A DNA stretch of 64,000 nucleotides, from contig JAPVLO010000322.1 in the NCBI GenBank assembly GCA_027257055.1, forward strand, positions 1,612,001 through 1,676,000, read 5' to 3'. The notes beneath the pieces were generated by a model that searched no databases, had not been told where the DNA came from, and worked only from the letters and a program-made list of their open reading frames with translations. Of this stretch, positions 1 through 11,463 are shown piece by piece; the first letter of the stretch is position 1; each line of letters begins with the position of its first letter. Source of the DNA: Cephalopachus bancanus (Eukaryota; Chordata; Mammalia; Primates; Tarsiidae). A program made the translations under genes and the position numbers.

Positions 1-94
1 GAGTTTGAGATCCCTGGAAAAGGGCTAAGGGTGGCAGTGGAGTAAGTGAAGGATGCCACAGAGCCCCAGGCACAGCACCCAACCCAGACCCCCT

Positions 95-765
95 ATGGAA
101 GTGTGCTGGGCAAAAGAGTGCCCCCCCCAAGAGGTCCACGTCCTAATCCCTGAACAGGAGAATGTTACGTTACATGGCAAATGAGGAATTAAGGTTGCAG
201 ACAGAATTAAGTTTACTTGACTTTTTAAAAAGAAAAGCTAATTTAAAAGTAAATTAGAGAGAAGGGAGAGAGAAGATTCACCTCCCCAAGGTGGGGGAAA
301 GGGCCAAAGACAGGAAGTGTGGTGATAGCCATAGCTCAAAGAGCACATGGCCACACCGGAGTCTAGCAAGGCAATGGCCAATTGACTTTTAAAATAGGGA
401 GATTTTCCTGGATTATCTGGATGGGTCCTATGTAATCTCATAGGTCCTTAAAAGTAGAATCAGAGAGTAGAAGAAGAGCCAGTATCGGAGTGAGGCAATG
501 TGAGAAAGACTCAACTAGCCTCTGCCAGCTTTGAAGAGGGAAAGAGGGGCCAAAAGCCAAGGAACACAGGCAGTCTCTAGAAACTGGAAAAGGCCAAAAA
601 GCAGATTCTCCCTATATCTTCTAGAAGGAAATACAGCCCTGCTGACACTTTGATTTTGCCCCAGTGAGACCGTCTTCTGCTCCTGAAATTTTAAGATAAT
701 AAATCTGTGTTAAGCTACTTGGTAGTAATTTGTTACAGCAGCAAGAGGAAACAAGTGACACTTAA
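95..765 (+). mobile_element. MLT1-type MaLR LTR, old and interrupted
   Basis: The 3' part reads as an MLT1 end: a 'gtgagaccgtcttctgctcctg' stretch, then 'gataataaatctgtgtt', then the 'gtaatttgttacagcagcaa' terminus. This is the usual 3' end of ERVL-MaLR LTRs on the + strand. The 5' part (about 200-430) holds AT-rich sequence that may be a separate insertion. The short minus-strand frame across it has no recognisable product. Confidence 0.6.
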
Positions 766-1054
766 GTTGAGGTCTGAGAGATGAATAGATTTCAACTGAG
801 AGTGTTTCAGGTGAAGTGAACATCCCACACAACGTCATTCCTTCATGCCCCCATTTTGCTCTTCAACGCTCTGGGGCTTGGTTTTGGTAATTCTGGTGGA
901 TGTGGCCACCACGAGGGCACAGAATGCAAGCAACAGCTGTCAAAGGAGGTCAAGTCACAAGTGAGTTATTTTGGGGTCATATTTATTAGGCCTTGTGCCA
1001 AGACCTGAACTCAGCATCTTATGTGGTTTATCTTCACAGGCAGCCCTGGGAGGC

Positions 1055-1250
1055 TGGATTGTATGGTGGCTAAGAGTCTGGGTCTACTGCTCACTAGATG
1101 GCTGCTATTTAACCTCCTGGGCTGCATTTCTTCATCCAGCACAGTGGTGATAATTGTAGCACATCATGGGGTTGTTCTGAAGATTTAACGTGGTAGTTCA
1201 TGAGAAGCACCTAGAACAGTGTCTGGTGCTGAGTAATTACAGGCTGTCAT
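1055..1250 (+). repeat. MIR SINE fragment
   Basis: Sense-orientation MIR: 'gtggctaagagtctgggtct', then the 'ttaacctcctgggctgcatttcttcatc' core, then 'ggggttgttctgaagattta' and 'gcacctagaacagtgtctgg'. The order matches a tRNA-derived MIR. It is diverged, as expected for a pre-radiation mammalian repeat. Confidence 0.75.
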
Positions 1251-1263
1251 TCTCAGGTATGGC

Positions 1264-1762
1264 AGACAAGCCTGAAGGTAACCCCCATGACCCCAGCCTC
1301 CTGGTATTCATGTTTCTAAATAATAGGGTATGGCAAAGGTGATGGGATGTCACTTTCATAATGGCATTACATTGTATAAGACTGTCTCAGCGGGTTAGAT
1401 GAGGTAAGCAGCCATGTGGAGGAGCCCACATGGCGGGAATTGTAAGTGACATATAGGAGTTGTGGCCCCTTCCAGCAAATAACCAGCAAAAGTCAGCGCC
1501 GTCGGTCTTACAACTGAAAAGAAATTAATCCTGCCAGCAATCTGGGTGGGCTTGCAAGCAGTTCCTCTCCCAGTCGATCCTCCAGATGAGAATGTATCCC
1601 AGCTGACCCTTGAGTATAGCTTTGTGAGACCTTAAGAAGAGGACACAAACAAACCATGCCTGAACTCCTGACTCATACAGATTGTGAGAAATGTGTGTTG
1701 TTTAAAGTCACTAAGCTTGGGGTAATCTGTTAGAATTGGTACAGAAATGGACAACTAATCGA
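1264..1762 (+). mobile_element. MLT1-type MaLR LTR
   Basis: Nearly complete MLT1-like LTR. The 5' part contains 'gatgggatgtcact' and the middle has a 'cttgagtatagctttgtgagacc' block. The 3' end shows 'actcctgactcatacag', 'aaatgtgtgttgtttaaagtc' and 'actaagcttggggtaatctg'. The order is typical of MaLR LTRs on the + strand. Confidence 0.75.
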
Positions 1763-1784
1763 TTAGTTAAGTACTGTGATTTTT

Positions 1785-1920
1785 CCTGTTTTACAAAGAG
1801 GAAATTGACTTTTGGGGAAAGTGGGATCCTTGTCCAAAGTCACACGACTAGTTAGAGGCACAGTTAGAACTCAGCCCAGAACTGTCCAATTCTAGATCCC
1901 TCGCTCTCAATCACCACACC
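1785..1920 (-). repeat. MIR SINE fragment, antisense
   Basis: 'gttttacaaagaggaaattg' followed by 'gtccaaagtcacacgactag' and 'ctcagcccagaactgtccaa' is the reverse complement of the MIR core and tRNA-related half. Confidence 0.7.
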
Positions 1921-1924
1921 AGAC

Positions 1925-3055
1925 TGCCTCTCTCCCTCTAGGGTAGCCAGCTCCCCCTGGCATAATCCCCTTCAGGCATCTTTAGCCCTTTCTGGCCTTT
2001 TTTCTCCTTGCCTCTCCTCTCCATCCTCCTCCAAACCCTTGTCGTTCTCCATCAATTACCTTTCTCCCCTCCCTGCTCTTCCCCCTCATGTCCTCCCTTT
2101 CCCACCATGGGGTATTGCTCTGTAACAGTTAGTGCCTTCCCAAACCTCTCCCTGCAGGGTCACTAGGACCTCCCGCCAGGCTCACCCCTAATAGAAACAA
2201 ACGGGGATTCCCATCTGGCCAGGAGCTAGATGCCATGCTGCTCTCCCCCGATGCCACCAGAGAGCCTGAGTTCTCCCAAGGAACCAGAGTCAGAATTCCC
2301 CGAGGCGGGGCTTCAAGGCTCAGGGACAGCCCACTAGGTAGGCCGTAGGCCACACCTCCAGCTCAACAGATAGTCAGGTAGGGACCTCCAGCCCCCTCTA
2401 CTATAACCCTTCTTGAGGTCTCTGGCCTCACCTTCCTCCCTTTGTGTGAAAGAAAGAGGGACTTGTATAAAGATGGAACAGGATAAAATATAGATAAGCA
2501 TTAGTCAAATGAAATTAATGCTTCTAATATTGTTTTAGGCTTGCACATATGCATCAAGCATTTATGAAATTGCAGTTTATCACATGAGGATATTGCAGTT
2601 ATACGTTAGCTGACTGTCTGGTGGCCACTCCATGGCTCTCTCTGAACCCCGGGTCGCCCTTCACAGGCAAAGTCAGCCTTGCCGACATCCATCGCCTTCC
2701 TCTGCCGACATGTCCCCAGGTGCTGATAAAAGGCCTTGCCCCAACAACATATGAATATTTAAATGACAGTTAATTATTCAGCATATAATAATATTATTAG
2801 CAACCATTTCACTGCTGGCTGTGGGCCCAGCCAAGTCTTGTCCCACACTGAGGGGTGCCAAGGAAAAGCCAAAAGCCAGGCAAGCCCTATGTCTACAGCC
2901 ACTATGGAGACCCATTGTTATTTGGAGGAGATGTTAATTCATAGAAATTATCACCAAGGATCCCTTCCACCTGTTCTATGTCAAGCCATGTGCTGGGTCT
3001 GGGAGGTGATTTAATCAACATAGCTCCTGCTCACCAAGTGCTTACAGTCTCATGT
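1925..3055. other. No gene or repeat recognised; AT-rich block inside
   Basis: Mostly unique-looking sequence. About 2,440-2,800 is AT-rich with few obvious repeat signatures, including 'gataaaatatagataagc', 'gaaattaatgcttctaat' and 'aatatttaaatgacagtt'. Its GATA-like and homeodomain-like words would suit a conserved non-coding element, but conservation cannot be seen from one sequence. No splice-flanked open frame stands out. Confidence 0.4.
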
Positions 3056-3059
3056 GAGC

Positions 3060-3268
3060 GCACATTCCCCCTGGTAAGCACTTTACAGGAGCACCATTGG
3101 ATTTGAAAAACAACCTTACAAAGTCAGAACCCTTATCAGTTCCCTTTTCTCAGAAATAAGAAAACTGAAGCTTAGAGGGAAAGTGATTTGCACAAGATCA
3201 CCCAGTGTGTGAAGGAGCTGGGGTTCAAACCCGGACAGTCTGACTCCAGAGCTCAGACTCCACCAGCC
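3060..3268 (-). repeat. MIR SINE, antisense
   Basis: Antisense MIR order: 'taagcactttacaggagc', 'cagaaataagaaaactgaag', 'tgatttgcacaagatcaccc', 'gggttcaaacccggacagtc', 'tgactccagagctcagactc'. It abuts an antisense L2 fragment. Confidence 0.8.
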
Positions 3269-3274
3269 ATGAGC

Positions 3275-3655
3275 CTAGCTTGTGCTCCCAGGCAATAGGA
3301 AAGAAGTGCTGCAACAGAGATGCCAGTGAAAGGTTCTGGGTTCCAAAAGTGAGAATCGATCCAGATGGAGACAATGGAAAAGAGGCTCTGGAAAACGTAA
3401 CATTGGAGCTGGACCTTGAAGAATAAATAGGCAAGGTATGCAGAGGTGGGGAAGGCATCCCAGATAAAAGGAACAGAACATGAAAAGGCCTGGGAGAAGA
3501 AAGGAGCTTTGAAAATGGTGAGATTCTGGAATAACTTCAACACGAGATCTGTGTGAGGTGCATAACAGGAAGGTAGTTTGGGAACAGATCACAGAGGGTA
3601 TAGAGAGCAGGCTAAAGAGTCTGCATTTGCATCCTGAAGGTGCTGGGAAGTCAGG
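3275..3655 (-). mobile_element. L2 LINE 3' fragment, antisense
   Basis: Words such as 'tggagctggaccttgaag', 'ggaaggcatcccagataaaa', 'gaacatgaaaaggcctggga' and 'agcaggctaaagagtctgca' are the reverse complement of the L2 3' region. The minus-strand frames of up to 156 codons here follow from this repeat and are not a gene. Confidence 0.7.
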
Positions 3656-3656
3656 A

Positions 3657-4143
3657 AGGATTGTGGTAGACTGCAAAAATGGTGACAAATTTTCCCTTCC
3701 AATAAAGAAGTAGAATCTGTTTCTCTGCCTCAGTCTTCCCATCACATCTTGCCCTTGACTGTGTGACTTGTCTTGGTGAATGGGACATTAGCAAATGCAA
3801 TACAGTAAAGGTTGAAAAGTGATTGTGTGTGGGGCTTGCCTTCTGCTGTTCTTGGAGCCCAGAGACCACCACGGGAACAAGCCTGAGCGGCCACGTGGAG
3901 GAGAAATGAGGTGGCCTGGCAGAGGCCAGCCCAACTTACTGACAACCTGCCAACAACCCAACATGTTATGAGTCCATCCTGGGTCATCCAGTCACTAGCG
4001 GCCCCCAGCAGACCTGCCAGCAGACACATGATAGAGCCCCACAGAGAACAATGGAGTTGGCCCAGCTGACCAGTAGGACCATGGTTGTTCCAAGCCATTC
4101 CGTTTGGGGGTAACTTGTTAGGCAGCAACAGCTAACTGATACG
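3657..4143 (+). mobile_element. MLT1-type MaLR LTR
   Basis: The 5' 'ttgtggtagactgcaaaaat' and the internal 'cttggtgaatgggacattag' are MLT1-like. The 3' end shows 'ggggtaacttgttaggcagc' and 'aacagctaactgatac', matching a MaLR LTR terminus in sense orientation. Confidence 0.75.
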
Positions 4144-4615
4144 AGGGTTTACAAAGGCATGGCCTGACCAGACGTTTTAGAAAGCATGCTCTGGTCACGA
4201 GGATAGGTTAGAAGTGGTAAACTGGCAGTTGGATACCCTTGAGGAGGCTGAAGTCCCCATTGAGAAGATGATGGTCTAATCAAGGCAACAGGGATGGATC
4301 GAATGAGAGTCCTCCCAGGTGGAAGACGTCACAGTGCTCAGGAAGGCACTGAGATGTCAGAGAAGCATGTCCTTGGGAAACTACTTCTACACAGACGCAC
4401 ATGTACCCTACACCCCACACCCCACAAGGGTTACCTTGGGAGTCCCACACCTGGACAGCCTGTGTCTTTCTGCCTGTGTTGTTCTCTCTCTTCCTACCTC
4501 CACCTCCATCAGCTCATCCCCCACTCCTCACTCCTCCACTTAGTTCTCTTATTCCAGCTCCTTCTCCACTCCAACAAGGATTACCTGAATAATGGAGACA
4601 AAAGAGTGGAAACTG
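4144..4615. other. Unassigned intergenic DNA
   Basis: C/T-rich in its second half (about 4,460-4,580). The 202-codon plus-strand frame starting at 4,294 is pyrimidine-rich, runs into a MIR, has no domain pattern and no splice context, and is most likely fortuitous. Confidence 0.4.
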
Positions 4616-4805
4616 TGAAAAGATCACTGGATACAGAGTCTCGACTCTCACCTGCATTCCACTCTACCTTCAACTGGCTGTGTGACCTGAGGCAAGCCTC
4701 TGCCTCTCTTTGGGCTTCAGTTTCCCCAAATGCCTTCTGCTTAGACATTAGGTTTGTGAGCTGGCCCTTTGGCTTCCCAGGATTAGGAGACTGCCTCAGG
4801 CCTCA
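4615..4805 (+). repeat. MIR SINE fragment
   Basis: 'gatcactggatacagagtct' followed by 'tggctgtgtgacctgaggca' and 'tgggcttcagtttccccaaa' is the sense MIR core. Confidence 0.7.
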
Positions 4806-5079
4806 CTACCATTCCTTCTTCCACCTGTGCTTGAATTCTTGGGAGAGGCAAAAGATGTGGCTACTCAACTACTCTGGCCCGGATGATGTCTTGAGAGACT
4901 GAAAGAGACAACCACGGACCAAAAGCATCTTTCCAGCATCCAGCCCCTCGGAGTCACCACTCAGGGCCTACTGAGGACAGGATCGTGCCAGGCTGGCCCA
5001 GCATGATGGAATCTGGACACAGGATTAGTTTTTCCATTGGATAGGCAGAACCCAAAAGATAGGTCATCCAAGGAGAGGG

Positions 5080-5268
5080 GGCAGCATGGTCCAGCAGAAG
5101 GAACTCATGACTGGGAGTGAAAGATCTGAGTGTGAAGCTAGCTCTACTATTCAACTGACTTTGGGAGTTTAGACAAGCCACTGAACTTCCCAGAACTCCC
5201 CCCGTGTGATGTAGGTATCACAGCATGGGTGGAAAGCACCTGCCCTGTGCCTGGCCCCCAATGGTTAC
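5080..5268 (+). repeat. MIR SINE fragment
   Basis: 'ggaactcatgactgggagtg', then 'caactgactttgggagttta', 'gacaagccactgaacttccc' and 'atgtaggtatcacagcatgg' follow the MIR order in sense. It is quite diverged. Confidence 0.55.
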
Positions 5269-5500
5269 TTAACCCTTTGCATTCAGATGACCCTTCTGAG
5301 GGAACATCATAAATCTAGCAAGCCACTCGGATGTGCCCTCTCATGGGACATAAGGAGATAGCTGGTGATTGTACAGGACAAATTATGCCAGCGAAAATTT
5401 TTTTTAAATGCACATTTCTTTGAAGTTTTCCATTAAAATTTCATGAGAAAGCAAATAAAGTGATAGAATATATACTGAGGTATATGTTTTTTTAAAAAAA
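5269..5500 (+). mobile_element. Possible piggyBac-type DNA transposon end
   Basis: TTAA at 5,269-5,272 is directly followed by CCCTTTGCATTCAGATGACC. Similar words ('aagccactcggatgtg') recur 50 bp later. TTAA targets followed by CCCTTTG or CCCTA termini are typical of piggyBac elements and their MITEs. I could not find a clear matching 3' terminus, so this is tentative. Confidence 0.3.
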
Positions 5501-6180
5501 CCATCAGCTGATATTACGTAGAAAGAGAATGTGTGAAGTACTTTCACAGCGGGGCACAGACTGGACAATAAATTACATATTATTAATGTGGGAGGAAGAA
5601 AATGAGACTGCATTGTCTGCTCAAGTAGAAAAACACCAGGTGGAAGACGTTGAACAAATTACTATTGCACAACATGTATCAATTACTCTGCAATGCATGT
5701 TGGATATAAAATTTTGATTTTTTGTTATAAGCTTCTCAATGTCCAAAATTCTATTGTAAGTCAAATATCATTACAACAGAATAATTGTTTTGATGCTATG
5801 TGATTTAATATGAAGTGATTCAGTTTCACTATTTCATTGAAAAGTGCTGGTAGGTGTTCCACAAAATGTCTCTGAGTGCCTTAACAAATGTTCATTTGTT
5901 TCCCTGCCCCTGCCCCCTCTGAGCCTCAGCTCTTCATCTATAAAATATCTCCTCTCTTCAAAACTGTTTTGTGAGTCCAGATTTTTTTAATCTCTGCAAA
6001 GCACTTGATATATAATAGGTGATCATCAAACCTTATTTCATGCTTTCAAATTGAACATCAAGACAAATTCAAAGACTAGGATATGTTCCTGATATGTTAC
6101 ACTATGAAGTACACAGTACCTGGGACATATTCTTGTGAACAGTGTTCAGTTTGAATCCAATTAAGCACCTAAGACAAACT
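5500..6180. other. AT-rich DNA, unassigned
   Basis: AT-rich with no recognised gene. The short frame at 5,529-5,717 has no family resemblance I can name. It may belong to the same DNA transposon as the TTAA-flanked end at 5,269, or to the L1 that follows. Confidence 0.35.
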
Positions 6181-6745
6181 CGCAGTTTATAGGAAAAAAT
6201 GAGCAGGGAGGAACAAATTAAATGACATCAGGAAGAAATAATTAGATAAATTCACCGTGTAGAAAGTTCTGTACAAGAAAACTGGCCTACACTCTTCAAA
6301 AAGTTAATGTAATAAGAGAAAAAATTAGTTAAGAGGACTATTCTAGATTTTAAAAGACCAAATGCAAAATATGAAAATATATTCCTTTATTGAATTCTAG
6401 TTCAAATTAAATTTTTAAAAAACAGCCATAAAAAAAGCATTTGGGAACAATTGGGAAATATGACCATGAACTGGAAATTAACTAGTGTTATGGAATACTG
6501 TTCATTTTCTCACGTTCAATAACGGCATCATGAATATGAAGAAGATGTCCTTATGCTTAGGAGAAGCATGAGAAGTATTTAGGGATGAGAATCATCATGT
6601 CTACAACTACTATACCAATAGGAAAGAGATGTAGTAAATATGGCAAAATGTTAACAAATGCTGAATCTAGATGGAGGGTTTATGGGTAATAATTAGACTA
6701 TTCTATCAACTTTCCTGTAAGTCTGAAAACAAAAAGCTGGGGAAT
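6180..6745 (+). mobile_element. L1 (L1M-type) 3' UTR remnant
   Basis: Ordered words of an old mammalian L1 3' end: 'aacagccataaaaaaagcat', 'ttgggaacaattgggaaata', 'gatgtccttatgcttaggag', 'agaagtatttagggatgaga', 'atggcaaaatgttaacaaat', and finally 'actattctatcaactttcct'. It is 5'-truncated with no coding part left. Confidence 0.6.
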
Positions 6746-7560
6746 CAGGAGAAAAAAACCCAGGATCCAGAACTGCAGAAACAAACTCAGCCAGTTGCAG
6801 AGGCCCTGCCTGGCCCCATGTGGTCCGGCCATTCAAGGATAAAGACTGAGTCACCATTGGAAGCGGTCCTTCTGGCCCTGGCTCAAGCGCGGGACAGCGG
6901 TGGGGGGAGGTCGGGGGCCCAGCTGCAGCCCCACCTCCCCCATCAACCTCCTCTTGGAAAGGTCAGCTCCGCAGGCATCAAGGAGGGCCCTGTCCCTGGG
7001 GCAGGCTGGAGTAAGGAGTATTCTGTGAAGCTCACTGCTCCTTGACCAAGAAGTGACCATGGTCACCAACCTCTTGAGACAAAAACGCTTTTGTTTTTAC
7101 CAGACTGGGCTCTTGGTGCCTAGTGCAAGAGTTGCCATTGGTTTCCTTTTCCAAATGCTCCTGTAGCAACTTCTCCCCATTTCCTTGTTTCCGCTGATGA
7201 TGTGGTAATAGTTGTCAGGGGTGGAGGATTATTTGGGGCTCAGATCACAGGAATTTCCAGGTTGCACTGGCTGGGCTGGGCAGAGCAGAGCTAACAACTT
7301 GGGAACACAGCAGAGAAAGAGGCTCCGGAAGACTGAGAGTGGTTCAGATCCCCCTGACCCCAGAGAGAAGCCAGGCCTAAAGGAACTTTGCAGGGGACAA
7401 GGATTATCATAGGCTTTAACCCATCCAAGAGGTTCTGGGGGCTCCCAGGCAACCCAGATCCCTGAGGTATTGGCCAGATCTCAGAGTCCATGGGAGGGAG
7501 CCATGAAACCCACTGGGTCTGGGATTAGGTTTTAGCCCCCTTTTAAACTTGAGAGAGGTT
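6746..7560. other. Unassigned, locally GC-rich intergenic DNA
   Basis: About 6,800-7,050 is GC-rich, and overlapping frames run on both strands, as GC-rich sequence permits. No domain, no splice framework and no repeat is recognised. Confidence 0.4.
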
Positions 7561-7579
7561 GCAAAAAGAGTCTGGACTA

Positions 7580-7690
7580 GGGCAGCTGAAAGCCCTTTTC
7601 AGTGCCAAGCACTATGCTAAGTGTGGTCTGTGCATTATCCCATTCAGTCCTACTGGAGGTCCTAATTAAGCTCCTTAATTATCATCAGAG
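7580..7690 (-). repeat. Weak MIR-like fragment, antisense
   Basis: 'cagtgccaagcactatgcta' followed by 'gtctgtgcattatcccattc' resembles the 3' part of MIR in reverse. It is short and diverged. Confidence 0.4.
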
Positions 7691-7775
7691 GATGTGGACC
7701 CAGCTTTCTACTGTTGCCCAGTATGGGCAAATAAACCTCAAGGAAACACTAAGGAAATAAGAAAGGGTGCCCATA

Positions 7776-8060
7776 GCCAGGCTCAGTGGCTCAGCCTGTA
7801 ATCCCGCGCCTTTGGGAGGCTGAGGTGAGTGGATTGCCTGAGCCCGCGGGTTCGAGACCCGCCTGGGCAGCGAGACCTCATCTCTGCAATAAATCAAAAA
7901 ATCAGCCGGGTGTGGTAGCGCATGCCTGTAATTCTGGCTACTTGGAAGGCTGAGGCGGAAGGATCGCCGGAGCCCAACAGGTCGAGGCTGCGGTGGCCAG
8001 GAGCGGCCACTGCACTCCAGGGTGGGTGACCGAGTGAGACTTCAACTCAAAAAAAAAAAA
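7776..8060 (+). mobile_element. Alu, derived tarsier-like subfamily, full dimer
   Basis: Full-length dimer with the diagnostic CTCAGCCTGTAATCCCGCGC start, the GCGGGTTCGAGACCCGC hairpin at about 7,846-7,862, CAATAAATCAAAAAATCAGC between the arms, GTGGCC..GGCCAC in the right arm, and a 12-nt A tail. TSD AAGGGTGCCCA at 7,763-7,773 and 8,063-8,073 is exact, which argues for a fairly recent insertion. Confidence 0.93.
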
Positions 8061-8074
8061 GGAAGGGTGCCCAG

Positions 8075-8860
8075 CTTACGAAATACAATAAACCAGGACA
8101 TGCACCCAAATGACAGTCACCCCTGTCCATACAGAGGACAATATTTTTCTTCTGAAATAGCTCTAGCTCCAACCCAGCACGTAGATAAATGTGTCATCAA
8201 AAACCCAAGTGTACACCCTAAAGAAGCTTTTCCAGAATGGATCTTCTTGGATGCATTTCCCATGAACAGTCCATTAAAAGGGGGTTCTAAGGTTATATGA
8301 GCTCAGGAACTCTACCATCTACCTCCCCCTTTTGGAGATTTGAGACAGCCATTAGCACCTTGAGTACTCTGAAAGTCCTGGCATAAGGGAGCCTCCCAGC
8401 CCTGTTTAACCCAATGTTTCCCACACAGTGCACCCTCCAGCCCCTCTTGCTTATATCTCTTCCCCAGCTCCAGCCATGATGTATTGGAAGACCTATAGGA
8501 AGTTCTGACAGGGAGCCGTCATTTTAGCAAAATGGAACAAATCTAGCTTTTGTGACACCTTGCTCACTTAAATTCTTACCCACCACGCGGGCCAAACTAA
8601 AACTCAGTGAGGTGTAGACATGAAGTCAACTCAGATTTATTCCAGAAAGGGCAGACATGGATAAAAGAGTTCTTCTGTGACTGGATCCTGAGACAGGGTG
8701 AGGGAGGGAAGTAGGGGTCATCAGGGTGACCAGTTGGCAGTGCTGAGGAATGATTTCATCATGGGACTCATTGTCCTACAGATAGAGCTCAACAGATCGT
8801 CCTCTTTTTAAACAAGACCCCAACTCAACTGAACAAAAACGAATTCTTGTATGAGTCAGA
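8075..8860. other. Unassigned intergenic DNA
   Basis: No recognisable coding exon or repeat. The 92-codon frame at 8,022-8,300 starts inside the Alu poly(A) region and is not supported as a gene. Confidence 0.4.
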
Positions 8861-9570
8861 GTCTAACCAGGAGAACAGAAACTACCTTAAGAATTTATAA
8901 CAGAAGGCATTTAATGCAGGGAATTGGTTACATAGATGATAGGGAAGCTCAAACCCAACCCCTGTGACAGTGAGGTGACCAGAGATGAGCAGAAAGTCAC
9001 TGTCACCTCTAGATTGAAGAGACAAAGGGAAGAGGTGGTGTCATGGGCCAGGGCCACCCAACCATAAAACCTGGGAAGTTGAAACCATGGAAGTGATACA
9101 GCCTCAGCTAGAGAAGCCACCAGGGCTCAAAGAGAAGGGGACAAAATTCTGAATTCTCCCTCTTCCTCCACCCCCTAGGCTCCCACCAATGTCTCTTATT
9201 AGCCAAATTCAGCCAGCAGGCAGCCGACAAAAGAGCCTGGAAATGCAGTCAGCAAGGATCTGCTCCCCAAAAGGGATATGAATGCAAACAGGCACAGCTC
9301 CCAGGATCGACATTTCACATGAACTCTTGAGCTTGATGTCTTCTTCCTGAAGGCCCCGAGGGGAAGTGAGAGGGAGGAAGTATTGGGGATCCTCCAGCTT
9401 CAAGTTGATTGTCCTAGGTGTAGGCAGATCACTCCTCTGAGCACAGGCAGAGATGCAGAAGACAGACCTGAGTGGACATAAGCACACCAGTTGACAAGCC
9501 TTTCCACGCCCTGTCTCCTGTCCAAAGATTTGAGCTCAGTGAAAGTCTTGAGTTGGATTTTAAAGGTCTA
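8860..9570. mobile_element. LTR-like fragment, family not resolved
   Basis: Starts 'gagtcagagtctaaccagga' and 'aacagaaactaccttaagaa', with 'taatgcagggaattggttac' next. That layout is common in ERVL or ERV1 LTRs in reverse orientation. Similar opening layouts occur at 10,050, 38,890 and 40,365 in this window. Family and strand are not settled by eye. Confidence 0.4.
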
Positions 9571-9673
9571 GGCAGAGAGCATCTAAGATCTTACAACACT
9601 TGACCCTGAATCCTGGCTACCCAACACCAGCCAAGGTCATACCAAACATCATTAGTATAAAACATACAGTCTC

Positions 9674-9985
9674 AAGCTAAGTATGGTGGCTCACACTTGT
9701 AATCCCAGCACTTTGGGAGGCCAAGGCAGGAGGATTGGTTGAGCCCAGGAGTTAAAGACCAGCCTGGAAAACATAGCGAGACCTCATCTCTACAAAAAAT
9801 CAAAAATTAGCCAGGCATGGTGGTACATACCTGTAGTCCCAGCTACTCGGGAAGCTGAGTCAGGATTGCCTGAGCTCAGGAGGTCAAGGCTGTGGTGAGT
9901 CGTGATTGTGCCACTGCCCTCCAGCCTGGGCAACAGAGTGAGATCCTAACCCTAAAAAAATAAAGAAATAAAATAAAATAAAACT
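9674..9985 (+). mobile_element. Alu, older AluJ-like dimer
   Basis: 'ggtggctcacacttgtaatc', 'ccagcactttgggaggccaa', 'gagcccaggagttaaagacc' and 'gccaggcatggtggtacata' give a complete dimer with a (TAAAA)n-type tail. It lacks the derived hairpin changes, so it is an older type. Confidence 0.9.
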
Positions 9986-10049
9986 TATAGTCTCACATGT
10001 TCACCAAAATCATCCAAGTGCTGGAATGCTGCAAAGGATCAAGGTGGCC

Positions 10050-10490
10050 AGTGCAAGTCAGATTCCCCAGGAAATACACTGACATGGACATGTACATGAA
10101 CAGAGTTTATAAAGAACTCATCACCTGCCAGGGGTGAAGGGAAGATTGGACAGAGAGAGAATTTGAATGTAATGCAGTCTTAGCAAGGCCTCGGCCACTC
10201 CCATGGGAGCTCTGGGGTTTGGATGAGACTTCAGAGGAAGTTCAAATTGAAGCCAGGGGGCAAGGCCTTTGTGCCCATATGCAGCGGGTCTTTGGATGTA
10301 TACTGCCCCTAGGGAGGAGGCATAACCTTGAGCTGGGCAGATGTCTTCAGCCAAGAGCAGTTCCCAGAAAGGGACTTGACTGGGAGTAGCCAATACTCCA
10401 GAAACTGGGGAATGAGCACCTTCATCCTAAAGAAGGAATCTGGGCGTCACACCACAGCACCCCCTATAGATGCAGAGGACCATAGGAGCT
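10050..10490. mobile_element. LTR-like fragment, family not resolved
   Basis: 'gtcagattccccaggaaata' followed by 'gagtttataaagaactcatc' and, near the end, 'cctagggaggaggcataacc' resembles the layout of the segment at 40,365-40,790 ('ggtcaggttccctagaaata' ... 'ccagggaggggtgtaaccct'). This suggests two copies of one repeat family. Confidence 0.4.
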
Positions 10491-10494
10491 TCCC

Positions 10495-11460
10495 AGGGAG
10501 AAGGGGCCCAAAGTTGATGGAAACATTTGGAGAGTTAGATTTACTTTACGTTATTATTGTTGCCTTATTTTTACACCTCATATAAAATGGAAAGGAGAGA
10601 GTGGGGGATGCTACGTGATGGCCAGTCACGAGGACTGCAGCCCTGCATCTGAGTCAAGGATTTTCCCACCCGCCATGACATTGGTGAGACCTGGAAGTTC
10701 ATTGAAGAACGAGGTGCCCTGCTACACAGGTTCCTCAGCCAGTTATGTATCAGAAGCGTTCTTACCCAAAAGAATGATGGGGGTTTTAGAGCTTCTAGCC
10801 AGAAACTCTTATTTTAAACAGTCATTAGCCAGCAAAACTGTTTATTAAAGTACTCCTGGTTTGTTCAAATCAAATCATGGCCATGGCATTCAGAAATCCG
10901 TAGTTCTTTCTTTGCCTTAGAGGTGAGAGAATGGTATCCAGCCGCCCAGAAGCCAGAGCAAATGTTCTGATGGAAATTAGCACAATTAATTAATTAATTA
11001 ATTAATCAGTTAGCACTGATCAGAATTTGTCACTGTTCCAGCCCTGACCAATCAAGAGACTGCCAACCTCCCTCTTGACTTACAGCAAAAACTAATGGCA
11101 TTGTTCTATGAAAACCTAAACTGATTATGACTTCCCAAACCATCCTCCACCCCATCCTCAGGTCCCAATCAGGCCAGTCACAATCTAACAATAAGAAACA
11201 AATTTGTACATAGATTAATTTGTACATAGCTTAGAGCCTCACGTAAACAGAGAGATGCTGCTTCCCAGTTAAATAGGCTACCAGCAGCACAAAGGAGGAA
11301 AATAACCTTGTTTAAAATACAGTTGGCCTTGGTGTTATATATGAAATTTGCACTTTTTAGACCAAGTCTGGGAATTTGCTGCTGCTCACATTAAAAGAAA
11401 TGATCTTTCTGGTGCCAAGGTATGACACTTGATTGTCATGGGACACAGAAAGGAGACACA
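10495..11460. other. Low-repeat AT-rich DNA with (ATTA)n
   Basis: Contains a short ATTA tandem at about 10,983-11,006 and AT-rich flanks such as 'caaatcaaatcatggccatg'. It has few repeat signatures and no supported exon. Its composition would suit a non-coding conserved block, but this is unproven. Confidence 0.35.
10983..11006. repeat. (ATTA)n microsatellite
   Basis: About five tandem TTAA/ATTA units in a row, directly visible. Confidence 0.9.
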
Positions 11461-11463
11461 ACA

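Noticed and set aside
3225..4128. Long minus-strand frames (up to 156 codons)
   Set aside because: They lie inside an antisense L2 and an MLT1 LTR; openness is a by-product of repeat composition.
4294..4902. 202-codon plus-strand open frame
   Set aside because: It is pyrimidine-rich, runs into a MIR repeat, has no domain or splice context, and two overlapping frames are open in the same region.
7840..7870. tRNA-like T-arm sequence suggesting a tRNA gene
   Set aside because: It lies inside a full Alu dimer; there is no acceptor stem or anticodon arm around it.
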